Positions 19,401 to 31,400 of a stretch of 64,000 nt of DNA are shown one piece after another. The DNA comes from Apricaphanius iberus (Eukaryota > Chordata > Actinopteri > Cyprinodontiformes > Aphaniidae). Position 1 is the stretch's first letter. Every line of letters begins with the position of its first letter. Under the pieces are notes generated by a model that was not told where the DNA came from, made no database searches, and worked only from the letters and a program-made list of their open reading frames with translations. The DNA is taken from positions 1,178,001-1,242,000 of the forward strand of contig JAPXFQ010002811.1 of the NCBI GenBank assembly GCA_028564705.1. The letters run 5' to 3'. A program made the translations under genes and the position numbers.

Positions 19401-22400
19401 GAGAAGCACAGAATTCCACGTTGCATGAGATCCAGTGTAAAGTTTCCACCGTCAGTGATGATGTGGGGTGCCATGTCATCTGCCGGTGTTGGCCCACTCT
19501 GTTTCCTGAGGTCCGAGGTCAATGCAGCCGTCTACCAGGAAGTTTTAGAGCACTTCATGTTTCCTGCTGCTGACCAACTTTATGGGGATGCAGACTTCAC
19601 TTTTCAACAGGACTTGGCACCTGCACACAGTGCCAAAACCACCAGTACCTGGTTCAAGGACCATGGTATCCCTGTCCTTGATTGGCCAGCAAACTCGCCT
19701 GACCTTAACCCCATAGAAAATCTATGGGGTATTGTGAAGCGGAAGATGCAATACGCTAGACCCAACAATGCAGAGGAGCTGAAGACGACTATCAGAGCAA
19801 CCTGGGCTCTCATAACACCTGAGCAGTGCAACAGACTGATCGAGTCTATGCCACGCCGCATTACTGCAGTGATGGAGGCAAAAGGAGCCCCGACTAAAAA
19901 TATTCTAATTTTTTGAGATACCAAATTTGGAGTTTTCATTAGTTGTCACTTATAAAAATCTAAATTAAAAGAAATAAACATTGGAAATACATTGGTCTTT
20001 GTGCATTGCATGAATATAATGTACAAGTTTCACGTTTTGAATGGAATTACTGAAATAATTAAACTTTTTGATGATATTCTAATTTACTGGCCAGCACCTG
20101 TATAATGTATGCTGAGATGCTTAATTTCTGTGGCTTAGAAGTGGATTCTGTGGTGCTGAGCACCGCAACAAGCACTGCATCTACAGCATCCTACAGACCA
20201 GTGGGGGCTAAATGGGGATGGACTGACAGCTGCTGTTCTCATATTTCCCCCAGGTTTTATAACAAAATTTGGATGTCTGATGGTCTTCAGTTAATCAGAA
20301 AATAAGCTCACTGTTCATCAGTTGTTGTAAATCCTGCAACGACACAACAGGCTCCATCAGTGTATCTTTTACTGCATGTATGGTTGCAGTTTTTGTTTGG
20401 CAAGAAATCTCAAGTGATTTTTAAAATTAGTTTTTGAACATTGTAAAGTTGTTAAGCTGTGCTGATCACTGCTGTTTTTCTCCCCAATGTGCTCCATAGA
20501 TACATCTTTGTTGCCATCGCTGAACGAAGCATTGAAGGATGACACAGACCCCATCATTGGTAAGGAGATGAATGTTTCTGTCAAAATATTTTACCATAAC
20601 ACATTTCAAACGTTTTATGTCTGTTTTATTAAAATATTAGATTTAAAAAAAATAATGCACATTTGTGAAAGGAAAGAGTGTTAAATTGTTTGAAAATAAA
20701 ATAAGAATCTGATTAGTCCATACTTTTGACAACTATTTTAAGTGTTCTGGGTCATTTTTCTGCCACCTTTGTGCATCTTGAGCAAGAATTTGAATTCTTT
20801 TAATCATAAAAAATAAAATAAAAACGTATTTGACGGTAGTTGGTTGGTTGAAAAATTAGTCCTAATTATCAGAATTCTAGACAAGTTTACTGTTTGAAAA
20901 ATTATACCAGAAAGATTAATAGAAGTCAGAGTTTAGAGTACATGAGTCTGAGATTTCTCACACACCCTCTTATTTGGTGGTTGCATTAAATAATATCCCT
21001 TCTGTGGATTTATGTCTCACAAAGTCCTTTGCATAAACAGGTTTTTACTTTTGAGGAGTGATCGCCCCAAATTGAAAGTGGATATTTATATGATTACATT
21101 AATACAATATGATGAGGTTGGTTGGCATCTCAGATAGTTGAAAACATGCTTTGCTAAGCAAGAGATGGCAGTGATAAATCTGACCGTCCAATCAGAGCAT
21201 GGAAAACTTCTAACATCATATATGTAAGGGATAATGCCGGACGAGGTGTCCCTTATCAGAAATTAATGGACGACGTGGAGGTGTGAAGCGTCCGATACGA
21301 AGCAGAGGACAGTTGCTTTTGCGAAGTCCAGTCATTTCTAATAATGGACACCTCGAAGGGCATTATTCCGCTTATACCATGGTCACTTACAAAAGAAATA
21401 AATATTTAATCAATTAACAATACTTTAATATGTTTTAGAGTTAAAATCCGAAGGTTTTTTTATTTTTCTAAGTCGAGCACACTATTTAATATCTCCCGTA
21501 TACAAGCAACGTGGCAACCGTGAGCCGACCTCAGCAGTTTATCAGTAATGGGAAGTGAGATGATGGCTTTACCTTACGTTATGTGATACATAGTATCATT
21601 TCAGAAGGCCAGTACACTACTTACTGGTTGTGTGTGTCCAGAGGATGATGCTAAACATTGCGACGAGTCAACTGTGAAATAACATTTAGTCTGTTGCCAT
21701 TTGAGCCAGCGCAATAATTTAGAACTGTCATCAGGCAATTTGATGGGACGCCTTTCCTAGGTGTACATTATCACTTTTTAACGTACACCCTTCAGCCAAT
21801 CAGATTTGAGTATTCAACCAGACCATGGTATAATAATAGTTATTATAGTTCAGGGGTCTGAAACCTGTGGCCCTTTAGACCTTCCACAATGGTTCTCATT
21901 AATTTTGGCCCAAATAATAACAAACTCAATGTTTTTTTTTTTCTGATAATAAATTCAGGTTTTAGGTGTTTTTTTTTAATTGCTTAGGTTCTTTGAATTT
22001 CCATGATAGAATGAAACTTAAAAAAAAAAAAAATGTATCAGTTTTTCTGGTCATTAGGTTTCAAACTAGGGATGGGTATTGTTATGGATTTAATGATACT
22101 ACTACTCTTAACAATACTCTTTATTGATCCGGTACTTTATCGGTATCCTTATTGGGACTCTTTTTTTTAAGACTAAAATAAAGAGGAAAAACACAAATAT
22201 GAACTTTTTAAATTTTTAATAATTGGAAAAGCAAAGCACAGAAAATAACTACAAAATAAAAAGTAAGAAATGAATAACTTATTAAAAATACAATATAAAC
22301 AATTTGTTTTATATATCAAAAACTAAAAATACTATGTTTTCTATTTAAAAATGTTTAAGGTATTCAAATAAAAAAATATCCAACATAACTTCCCTATAAA

Positions 22401-25400
22401 ACAATGCAATTGCAAACCAAAATGAAAGATTTTGAATGCTAAAGTGTATACTGCAAAATAAGCCCTGAGAACAACAATATAACATCCCCTCATCCATTTT
22501 CTGTGCCGCTGCATCCTAATTGTGCAGGACTCAGGCGGTCAAAAAACTGTTGTTACCAGAGAAACTCTTAAATAAAATGGTGAGAGAAGATTCCGTTAAA
22601 GTTTGGAGGTTTAATGAATCTCAGGTTGATCAAGCCAAGGATGACAGACATTTACACTGGAACATGTAAAATACTGACCTTTCTCAATCTAACTAACACA
22701 GCCTTTTATTAATTTAGTTAAGCTTAAAATTATCAGCCTCATATAGATAGATGCTTCTTCAGGGCGACACTTGGAGACTTGGAGGTGCCTTCTGCTTGAT
22801 TGGGGAGCCACAATCTCGTAGGATGTCAGGTCGTTCAGTTGGAGAGGGTCGTCTCCACGACAACGAACGATATAGTAATTTTACTATGAGTCCAATTTGA
22901 CCATGACTTAAGTGTACAGCGTCATTCATTAAGACTAATCACAATAATAAAGAATTCAGCACACAGTAACTATGAGTTACAGTTGAATACACAGAACAGA
23001 TGATTCTTAACATAAACTTTTCCACCACATTGTGCATCTCTCTGTATTGGTGTATTTTTGCAAGGTGTTTGGTCAGATTACTCCTGTTCTGGCCTTTGCA
23101 AACAAAGCATTTATTGCATTTGTGACTGTGTGCTTTGTCGCCTTGTATTTTTGTAAGACGAAGCCAAAGTTTGGATCATTTCGTTCGCTCATGAAATTAT
23201 TGAGCTGAAACAGAAGTTTTTATAGTCCCCTTCGCCGTTGTCTGATGTCACAGCAAGGGAGCAGCAGAGGAAGTTGTTCTTGATAAATGTTTCAGTTGCC
23301 CAGGTAAAGGTTGCGTCACATTTTGAACCGATCCTCGACGCACTCAATCACTAAACGTACCAATAATAAAACTACGATCAGCTATCTTAACCAGGACTCC
23401 CCTCTCCCAGCTTGCTGTTAAAGTTACAGAGAGACACAAGAAACATATCCAGGTGCTAACAACATCTGTGGCTATTAAAATGTCCCCCCTGATTTGGTTC
23501 CGGTCCTCCGAAGCCAAAAAAACGTTTTAAAAAACACAACAGGGGTTGGATAGACCTGCTTGCTTCAGCACTTAGTGACTGGACTGGACTGCATAGTTCT
23601 GGGCAACATCTAAACTCTAATGACTGGCTGGTTAGCTTCAGCCAACAGCTGACCCAGAGCTGAAATTAATTTGAATAAGCTTTATTGACAATCTAAACCA
23701 AAGGTTTTAGCCGGTAATATTGTGTAATAAATTGTCATAAAACGTTTAAAAGATTAAAAAGCATCAAGATAAGCCTTTAATTTAGATTACTAACATATTA
23801 AAAAATATACATACTATAATGGTTAATAATATTACTTTTCTTTGTATTTATTGATGTTACTCGAGTCTCTTGATATGTTTGTGTCTCACAAACTTAGTTA
23901 TGATAAAAAGAAGTGTTTGAAAAACGAATTTATTAAATTTTGTTAAAATTAGTTAATTGAAGAATATCAAAATGACCAGGGAGGCACTTAAAATATATTT
24001 TTTAAATTTTGTGATATTTATTGATAATTATCGATATTGATCAATATTACTATTTCTTTATCGATATGCTCTTTTTCTATAGCGTCCAGACCTAAGAACT
24101 GATTTAAAATTGGAAACTTTTTTCCTCTCCACAATCATGGACTATGTTGTGTCATAATACAATTCAAAGCATTTAATGGTGGTAATGTGACAAAATAAAA
24201 CATCTTGAAGGCTGGGAATAATTTTCAAGGTCTTCTACATGTTCTTTTTTTTTTTTTTTTTCAAATTACAAATAGATTAACCATCATAATAACCTGATGT
24301 CTGCAGGTCTTCAGTATATCTTGGAGTACCGCAGCCCAAGTAAGACTGTCCAACCCCACTATCAGTGCAAACTGTGTTGCTTTAACAGTACACAGCATGA
24401 GATGGGTCAGCATGTCAAAGGCTGGAAACACGCCATCAAGTATTTGGTAAGTACAGCTGGTTTACCATTCTGCCATGGAGCCTCTTTGTTAAAAAATAAA
24501 ACAAAGAATACATGTTGTTTTTTGTTTTTCTTTGCAACAGACAAAGGATCACCCTGATAAGATCACGTTTGATGTGAAAGAGATAGATGATGTCAGGATC
24601 AGTGAAACCAAAAAGGCAGTTAAAACGGCTGCTGCTGAGGTGGAAAAGGCAGAGGGGAGGGGAGAGACTAAGGTATGTAATATACTTATTAAACTACAAG
24701 TTTAAAGGCTCCTTTTTATCTTTCGGTTTCAAGTGCAATAAAAAAATGTAAAAGTTAAATGAGTTACAACATTTTTTTTACCTCTTGATCAATATTGTGT
24801 TTTTTAATTTCATTGTTGTAGCTCCTACTATTTAAGTTCCTTGAAGGAGTTCTCGTAAATGCTGGTGGCTATAGGCAGGAAGGATCTCCTGTAGCGCTCA
24901 GGGTTGTACATAATTTGTCTCGTTTTTATCTTTGCTTCATAATCTCCACTGATTCCATTGTCGTCCTCAGAACAGAACCGGGCTTCTTTATCAGGTTGTT
25001 AAACATTTTAAGTGCCTGGCTCTAATGCTGCTACCCCAACAGATGATGGCTAAATAGATCTTACTCTCCACAACAGACTTACAGACTTATCTTGAAGGAC
25101 CTAAGCTTTCTCAAGAAGTACAGTCTGCTCTGTCTCTTCTTGTAAAGGGCTCCACTGTTTAGTCTCTAGTTCAGTCTGTTGTCCAGGTGTACTCCAAGGT
25201 ATTGATACTCCTTAACCACCTCCACTTCTCCCATGATAGAAACAGTGTTTGACTAAAGCTCTTTCTTCTTAAATCTGCAATCATCTCTTTTCTTTAATTA
25301 ACATTGAACGTAAAAAAAAAAACCACACACAAAAAACATTCAACGTTAGCTATCTGTATGCGGTTTATTTGACGAAATCTCAGATTTTCGTGGAGCACCG

Positions 25401-28400
25401 TGGATGTGTGCGTTCCTTCTGGGTACTCCGGCATTCTCCCATAGTCCAAAAAGATGTTAGGTTAATTGGTCTCTCTAAATTGTCCTTAGGAGTAGGGCTG
25501 AACGATTAATTGCATATGCAATTAAATCGCGATTTGGTAAAATGCAAATTCCTAATCGCAAAGGCTGCGATTTGACTTGATGTAAACATATCTGCTAAAG
25601 TCACGTGACTTGCTAACAACGCAGGGAGAGAAGGAGACGCGGCACTTTAACCAGTTATAAAATGACCAAAAGCTTAACAGAATCCAATACTACACAATAG
25701 TTGGTACCAAAGAGGAACAGTACATCAGTTGTGAGGAATTATATCTGCTATGAAAACGTTGATGCTGCGCAACGCCAGGTATTATGCAGAACCCGTCTTG
25801 GTATTGTTGCTGCCTCACGGGGTAGGCTACAGTACGAACCTTTATCAACACCTAAAAACATCACACAACTAGATATGAGAGTTGCACGGCTAAACTGACC
25901 GCCACCAGTGTTTAAATTTCCTTTAAACAAACTTCGAGGCGACAGGGATCGCTGACCGAGCTGTTTGAAAGAATCGCTCCTTACAGACATTAAAAAAACG
26001 GCACACTGAAATAATTCGTGCTATAACTGGTTTTATAGCCAAAAGTTTGCTTTGTTAACCATGATGAATAAGCTAGGATTCAATCTCGCACACACATTTT
26101 AGCCACATTTTACCTACGCTGTGTAAAAAATGCCGACAGAAAGTTAAAGCCGCAACGAAAACAGCGGAGTGTTTTGCAACAACTGACCTGGGATCAAACC
26201 GCTCTACGGAGCCATACAAGAGTCTGAAGGTGCATTAGATCGATGGAGAATTAAAAATCAGAGCTTGTTCCTTAAAGCATCCTACTTCCTGGATAACCAC
26301 ACGGAGGAAAACATTGCAGGTGGAGTGAATTATTAGCTGGGATCAAAAGGAAGAAAACCTTGATTGCAGAACGACACCGATGACCATCGAGTGTGATGAT
26401 TAAAAGTAGATAAAGTTGTTAATATTTGCCTTTGTCTTGAAATAAGTAAATAATCTTATGGAATAGAATAAATTATGTATAAAAATCTGTTTATAATACA
26501 CAATATTTTTGATTGCACTAATTAAAAAATGCATGACAAAAGCCCCACAAAAATAATTGCAAATTAAATCGGAATCGCTATATTGAAGAAAAAAAATCAC
26601 AATTAGATTATTTTCCAAAATCGTTCAGCCCTACTTAGGAGTGAGTGTGTGGGTATTGGTTGTTTGTCCTGTGTGTATTTTTGTTGCCCTGCGATGGACG
26701 GGCGATCTGTCCAGGTTGCAGTTTGTGCAGAAATTCTTTGGTTATGCAAACTGATTGGCCGAGTGGTTGGTCTAAGGCGATATTGGAGGTGAACATGCTG
26801 GAGTTCCTGGGCTGGTGTGGTTACACGTGGTCTGTGGTTGTGAGGCTGGTTGGTTGTACTGCCAAATTCTCTGAAACGACTTTGGAGACGGCTTACGGTA
26901 GATAAATTAACATTCAATTCACAAGCAACAGCTCTGGTGGTCATTCCTGCTGTCAGCATGCCAATTGCACGCTCCCTCAAGACTTCAGACATCTGTGGCA
27001 TTGTGCTGTGCGATACAACTAAACATTTCAGAGTGGCCTTTTATTGTGGCCAGTCTGAGGGACCCCTGTGAAATAATCTCTAATCAGCATCTTGATATGG
27101 CACATCTGTGAGTTGGAGTGGATTATCTCAGCAAAGGAGGAGTGCTTACCATCACAGATTTAGACAGATTTGTGAACACTATTTAAGAGAAATGGTTATT
27201 TTGTGTACATAGAAAAGGTTTTTGATCTTTGAGTTCATCTCTTAAAAAATGGGAGCAAGAACAAAAGTGTTGCGTTTTATATTTTTGTTCAGTGTATATT
27301 GAAAAGGATTATGTTCAACGTTAATGTCAGCAATTGAACATTTTGTCACTTGTATCAGAAAAGCCAATGGAGGCACTTTTTACCTCATTTTCAATCTTGC
27401 TGCTTTCGGTGGAAGAGACAAAATATTCGGGACTGTCCATCATCAGAGGAAGGAACAGATGTAGGCATTAAACAGTTGGCATGATGAAAAACGCCAAGTT
27501 AGTCAGATAGTGATGGTGCTGTGCTGCAGATTCCACATAGCTGGCACACCTTTCTGAGAGCGCACACTATTTATACTCCTTATACAAGCCCCTATATGGG
27601 TAGCACAATTTTATCGGCATAAAGGTTTGTTGATATATATCAGCATTAATTTGTTTCTTTTTTTTTAGGTTATTCTGAAGGAGCCCTATGAAGTGCCTGA
27701 GTTCAAAAGTTTCAGTGAGTCCCTTTACTATGTTCATAGCGTGGTAAAATTTTAATTAATGTCAATTGATATATCAATACTTCAAGTATGGTCATTGTGG
27801 ATCAAAGACAAAAGAATGTGAGTACAGAAAAGTAAATTTTCCACATCATCTCCATCTGTTTACTAGAAAACACTTTTCTCTGATGTCAAAAAGTTGTACG
27901 CTTGCCAGAAATAAAATTGTTTATATAAAGAAATTCATGCAAATATTCATTAGGCATAAGGCGGAAATGTATTTACCAAAAAAATTCCTGACATAAAGTC
28001 AGTTTAAATGGTACATCTGGACTCTTGTATTAGAACACCTCTCGGATGCAGCCTCTTCTTCACTGTTTTAAGGCAGGTGTTCTTCAAACTGGTGTAACAA
28101 CATTTACTGCTTGAGGCGGTGATCATGAGATTGTGCAACTGGGAGAAGATGTTTCAAAACCGGAAAAGAACCCAGATGTATCACGTAGACTTCGACAAAT
28201 ATGCAGAAGCACATCTTCTAAATGTACTAATTAAACCTTAGAGAACCTCAAGCACTTTTGTTGCTAATGGTTTCGTACTCTTAGAAGACTTCTAATTTCT
28301 GATCTATTGAAGTTGTTTTTTTCTTATAAATTTCTGAATTTATGATGTCGAAGATCATATTTCTTTTAATATAATAAATTTATGCCTTGGATCATAAACA

Positions 28401-31400
28401 ATTTTCAGTAAAATTTACAACGTCTTGACATCAGAATATAAAAAATGTCTAAATATCTGAAATTAATGTAGAAATATTTTCTTTTTTTGTCATCAATTTA
28501 ATCCTTTTTGACAAATTTTTTTTTTTCCTTTTATCTACAATGACCATAACTACCACAGCTCTGGTTTGAGATTTGTCTCTGCCATTTTTTTTTTTTATTT
28601 CTCACAGGTTCAGCTTTTCCCTCAATTGCACGAATTGGTGCCACATTGGGTGAGCTCTCCTTGCATCTGCAGGGGTTATTTCTTTGCTGTAACATTCACA
28701 AAATTTCACCCCGGTGACTGTAAACAGCGGGTTTTGTAGAGTAAATCACTTTTAGACGGCTTTGCAGGCACTGTATCATGTTCTTGCAGCGGTCATGTAT
28801 GGATACGGTTTTTGTTTGACAAGAAATCTCAAGTGATTTTTTTTTTTTCTTTCTTTTGATTATTGTAAAGTTGTTAAGCTGTCCTGATCACTGCTGTTTT
28901 TTTCGCTCAATGTTTTCCAAAGATGCATCATTGTTGCGGCCGCTAAGCGAAATGTTGGAGGATATTACAGAAACCATCATTGGTAAGGAGATGAACCATT
29001 TCCCTCCAACTTTTTTTCCACAACACATTTATAAATAATATTACTTTTCTTTGTATTTGCTGATGTTACTCAGGTCTCTTGATTTGTTTCTATCTTACAA
29101 ATTTAGTTATGATAAAAAGAAGTGTTTTAAAAATTAATTTAATTCTTAGTTAAAATTAGTTAATTGAAGAATAACAAAAGTAACAGGGAGGCACTTAAAA
29201 TATAGTATTTACATTTTGTGATATTTATCGATAATTATCAATATCGATCAATATTACTATTTCTTTATCGATATGCTGTTTTTCTATATATCGTCCAGCC
29301 CTAGGATGGCATCAACGCCACATTCCTACATGTAACAGGCCCTAACACACCTTATTAAGAATCCTAGAATCTGATGTACTGTTCTTCCATCACCAGGAGA
29401 AAAGATTAATCCATAAAACCACAGACCATATGCTTTTGAATAAAGCTCACAATTAAAGCTAGATTTGTTTTTGCCACTGGGTTTATTGCGCATGCTCAGT
29501 GGCAGTGCCACCAATAGGGCTGGCATGGCACTACAGAACCTTCAGCAGTTTTGCAGATCTGTATGGAAAGGGATTTTTTAAATTGCATTGCTGTTTTGAC
29601 AGACTCTGTTTTTGAGGTTATCCCTTTTTCGCCTCTGTTTATACAGGGCCTGAGGCAATAAAATATTTTCTTTTTTAGATTAGTACCAAAGTACCAAACA
29701 GTTATGCAGTTCGGTACCCAGCCCTTGTAATGTGACAAAATCAAAAAACCTTGGAGCGTGAGAATGCAACTGTTTCTTTGATCTGCAGGTCTGCAGTATA
29801 TCTGGGAATATCGCAGCCCAACTCAAACTGTCCAGCCACACTACCAGTGCAAACTGTGTAACTTTAACAGTGTACAGGCAGACATGATTGATCATGTCAA
29901 AGGCCGGAAACACATCTTCAGATACTTGGTGAGTACAACTGGTCGTCTTTTCTAACATTCGTTTCGATGTCTCACTATGGGATATGCCCCTGTGCGGATT
30001 CCTCAGAAAGGCTTATTTCATTACACCAAACCTGATTGGCTGGTGATCGTGTCGTCCATGTCTCATGCCTCTTAACGAGAAGGCTCTGAATGTCACCTCC
30101 ATGCTCTCAGCTTACCGGGCAGAGCTATGTGAAGACATGGCTGCAAAGCCGGACCCTGACATGTGGGAGGAGATCACCGTGTTGACGGACATCTGCCTGT
30201 GCGTTCAGCGCTGTGCTGTCCAGGCCGCGGGAAAAGCACGGTGGCTGGACCTCACCAACCTTCCCAACAGGGAGAAGGCGGAAATTCTGGACATGCCGAT
30301 CGTGCTTGACGGCCTTTTCGGATCCGCTCTGGCATCAATGCAGCAGCGGTGTGAGGCGAAGAAGAAGTAAGGCAAAGCCCTCCAGATCTGCCTCCCGTGG
30401 AAAACCAATCCTCCGTCCCCAGGCGGCCCAGCACCAGTCTTTCTCCCAGACCAAAGCCTCAGCCAGTCCAGCCAACCCGGCCGGTGGTTCATTTCAGTCG
30501 ATCTGAAAGACGCGTACTTTCATATTCCAGTGTACCCCCCACAAAGGAAATATCAGGGGTTTGCCTTTCGGGGAATCTGTTACGAATACACCGTACTCCC
30601 ATTCGGTCTCTCCCTGAGTCCGAGCGTGTTTGTGCGGTGCACGGAGGCAGCGATCACCCCATTGAGGAGGATGGGCATCCTCTTGGCTACGTATTTAGAC
30701 GACTGGCTCCTACTGGGTAGGTCCAGGGAGGAAGCTGCGTCTCACACACAAATAGTGATCCAACATTTGTGTGGCCTGGGTTTCAGAATAAACCAGGAAA
30801 AAAGAGCTTTATCTCCCACGCGGAAAATAACTTTTCTGTGGTTGGATCTAAACTCGGAAACGTTTGCGGCCCGCCTCTCGGTGACGCGCATAAAAGTGCT
30901 CCGATCCTGCCTCGCACACTTTCACCTCCACAGATCTGTGCGCTTCTGGCTGTGCCATCGGCTGCTGGGTTTAATGGCGTCATCCGTTTTGGTAGTGCCG
31001 CTAGGCCGTCTGCACATGAGGGATTTCAGGGCTGGGTGGCGCCACAGGGCGCGCAGGATGAAGGTTACAGTGGAGTGCGTTATGGTGCTCCGGCGTTTAC
31101 GCCATTCGTTCTTCCTGGAGCAGGGAGTGCCCTTAGAGGCGGTGCTTTCCAGGAGAGTGATCACAACAGATGCAAATCTGTCTGGATAGGGGGGACTCCT
31201 CGATGGCCGTTATGTCAGAGGTGTGTGGAGCAGAGAGCTCCAGGGAACACACATAAATTATGTGGAGCTCCTCACGGTCTTCCTAGTCCTGAGGCACTTT
31301 CTCCCGCTCCTCTCTGGCCACCATGTTCCGGTGAGAACGGACAACATCACCACAGTGGCCTACATAAACTACCAGGGGGGGGCTGCCCTCCCGCCGGTTA

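Larger units (their letters stand above)
20560..24306 (+). other. Intron C-D of paralogue 2, module 1
   Basis: No exon seen. Holds a MITE-like unit with GACCATGG-centred ends (about 21210-21840), a hAT-derived stretch (about 22068-23400), and a hAT MITE copy (23766-24094). Poly-T before the exon D acceptor. Confidence 0.6.

Noticed and set aside
18871..19939. Minus-strand frames of 111-162 codons across the Tc1 element
   Set aside because: Antisense shadows of the transposase.
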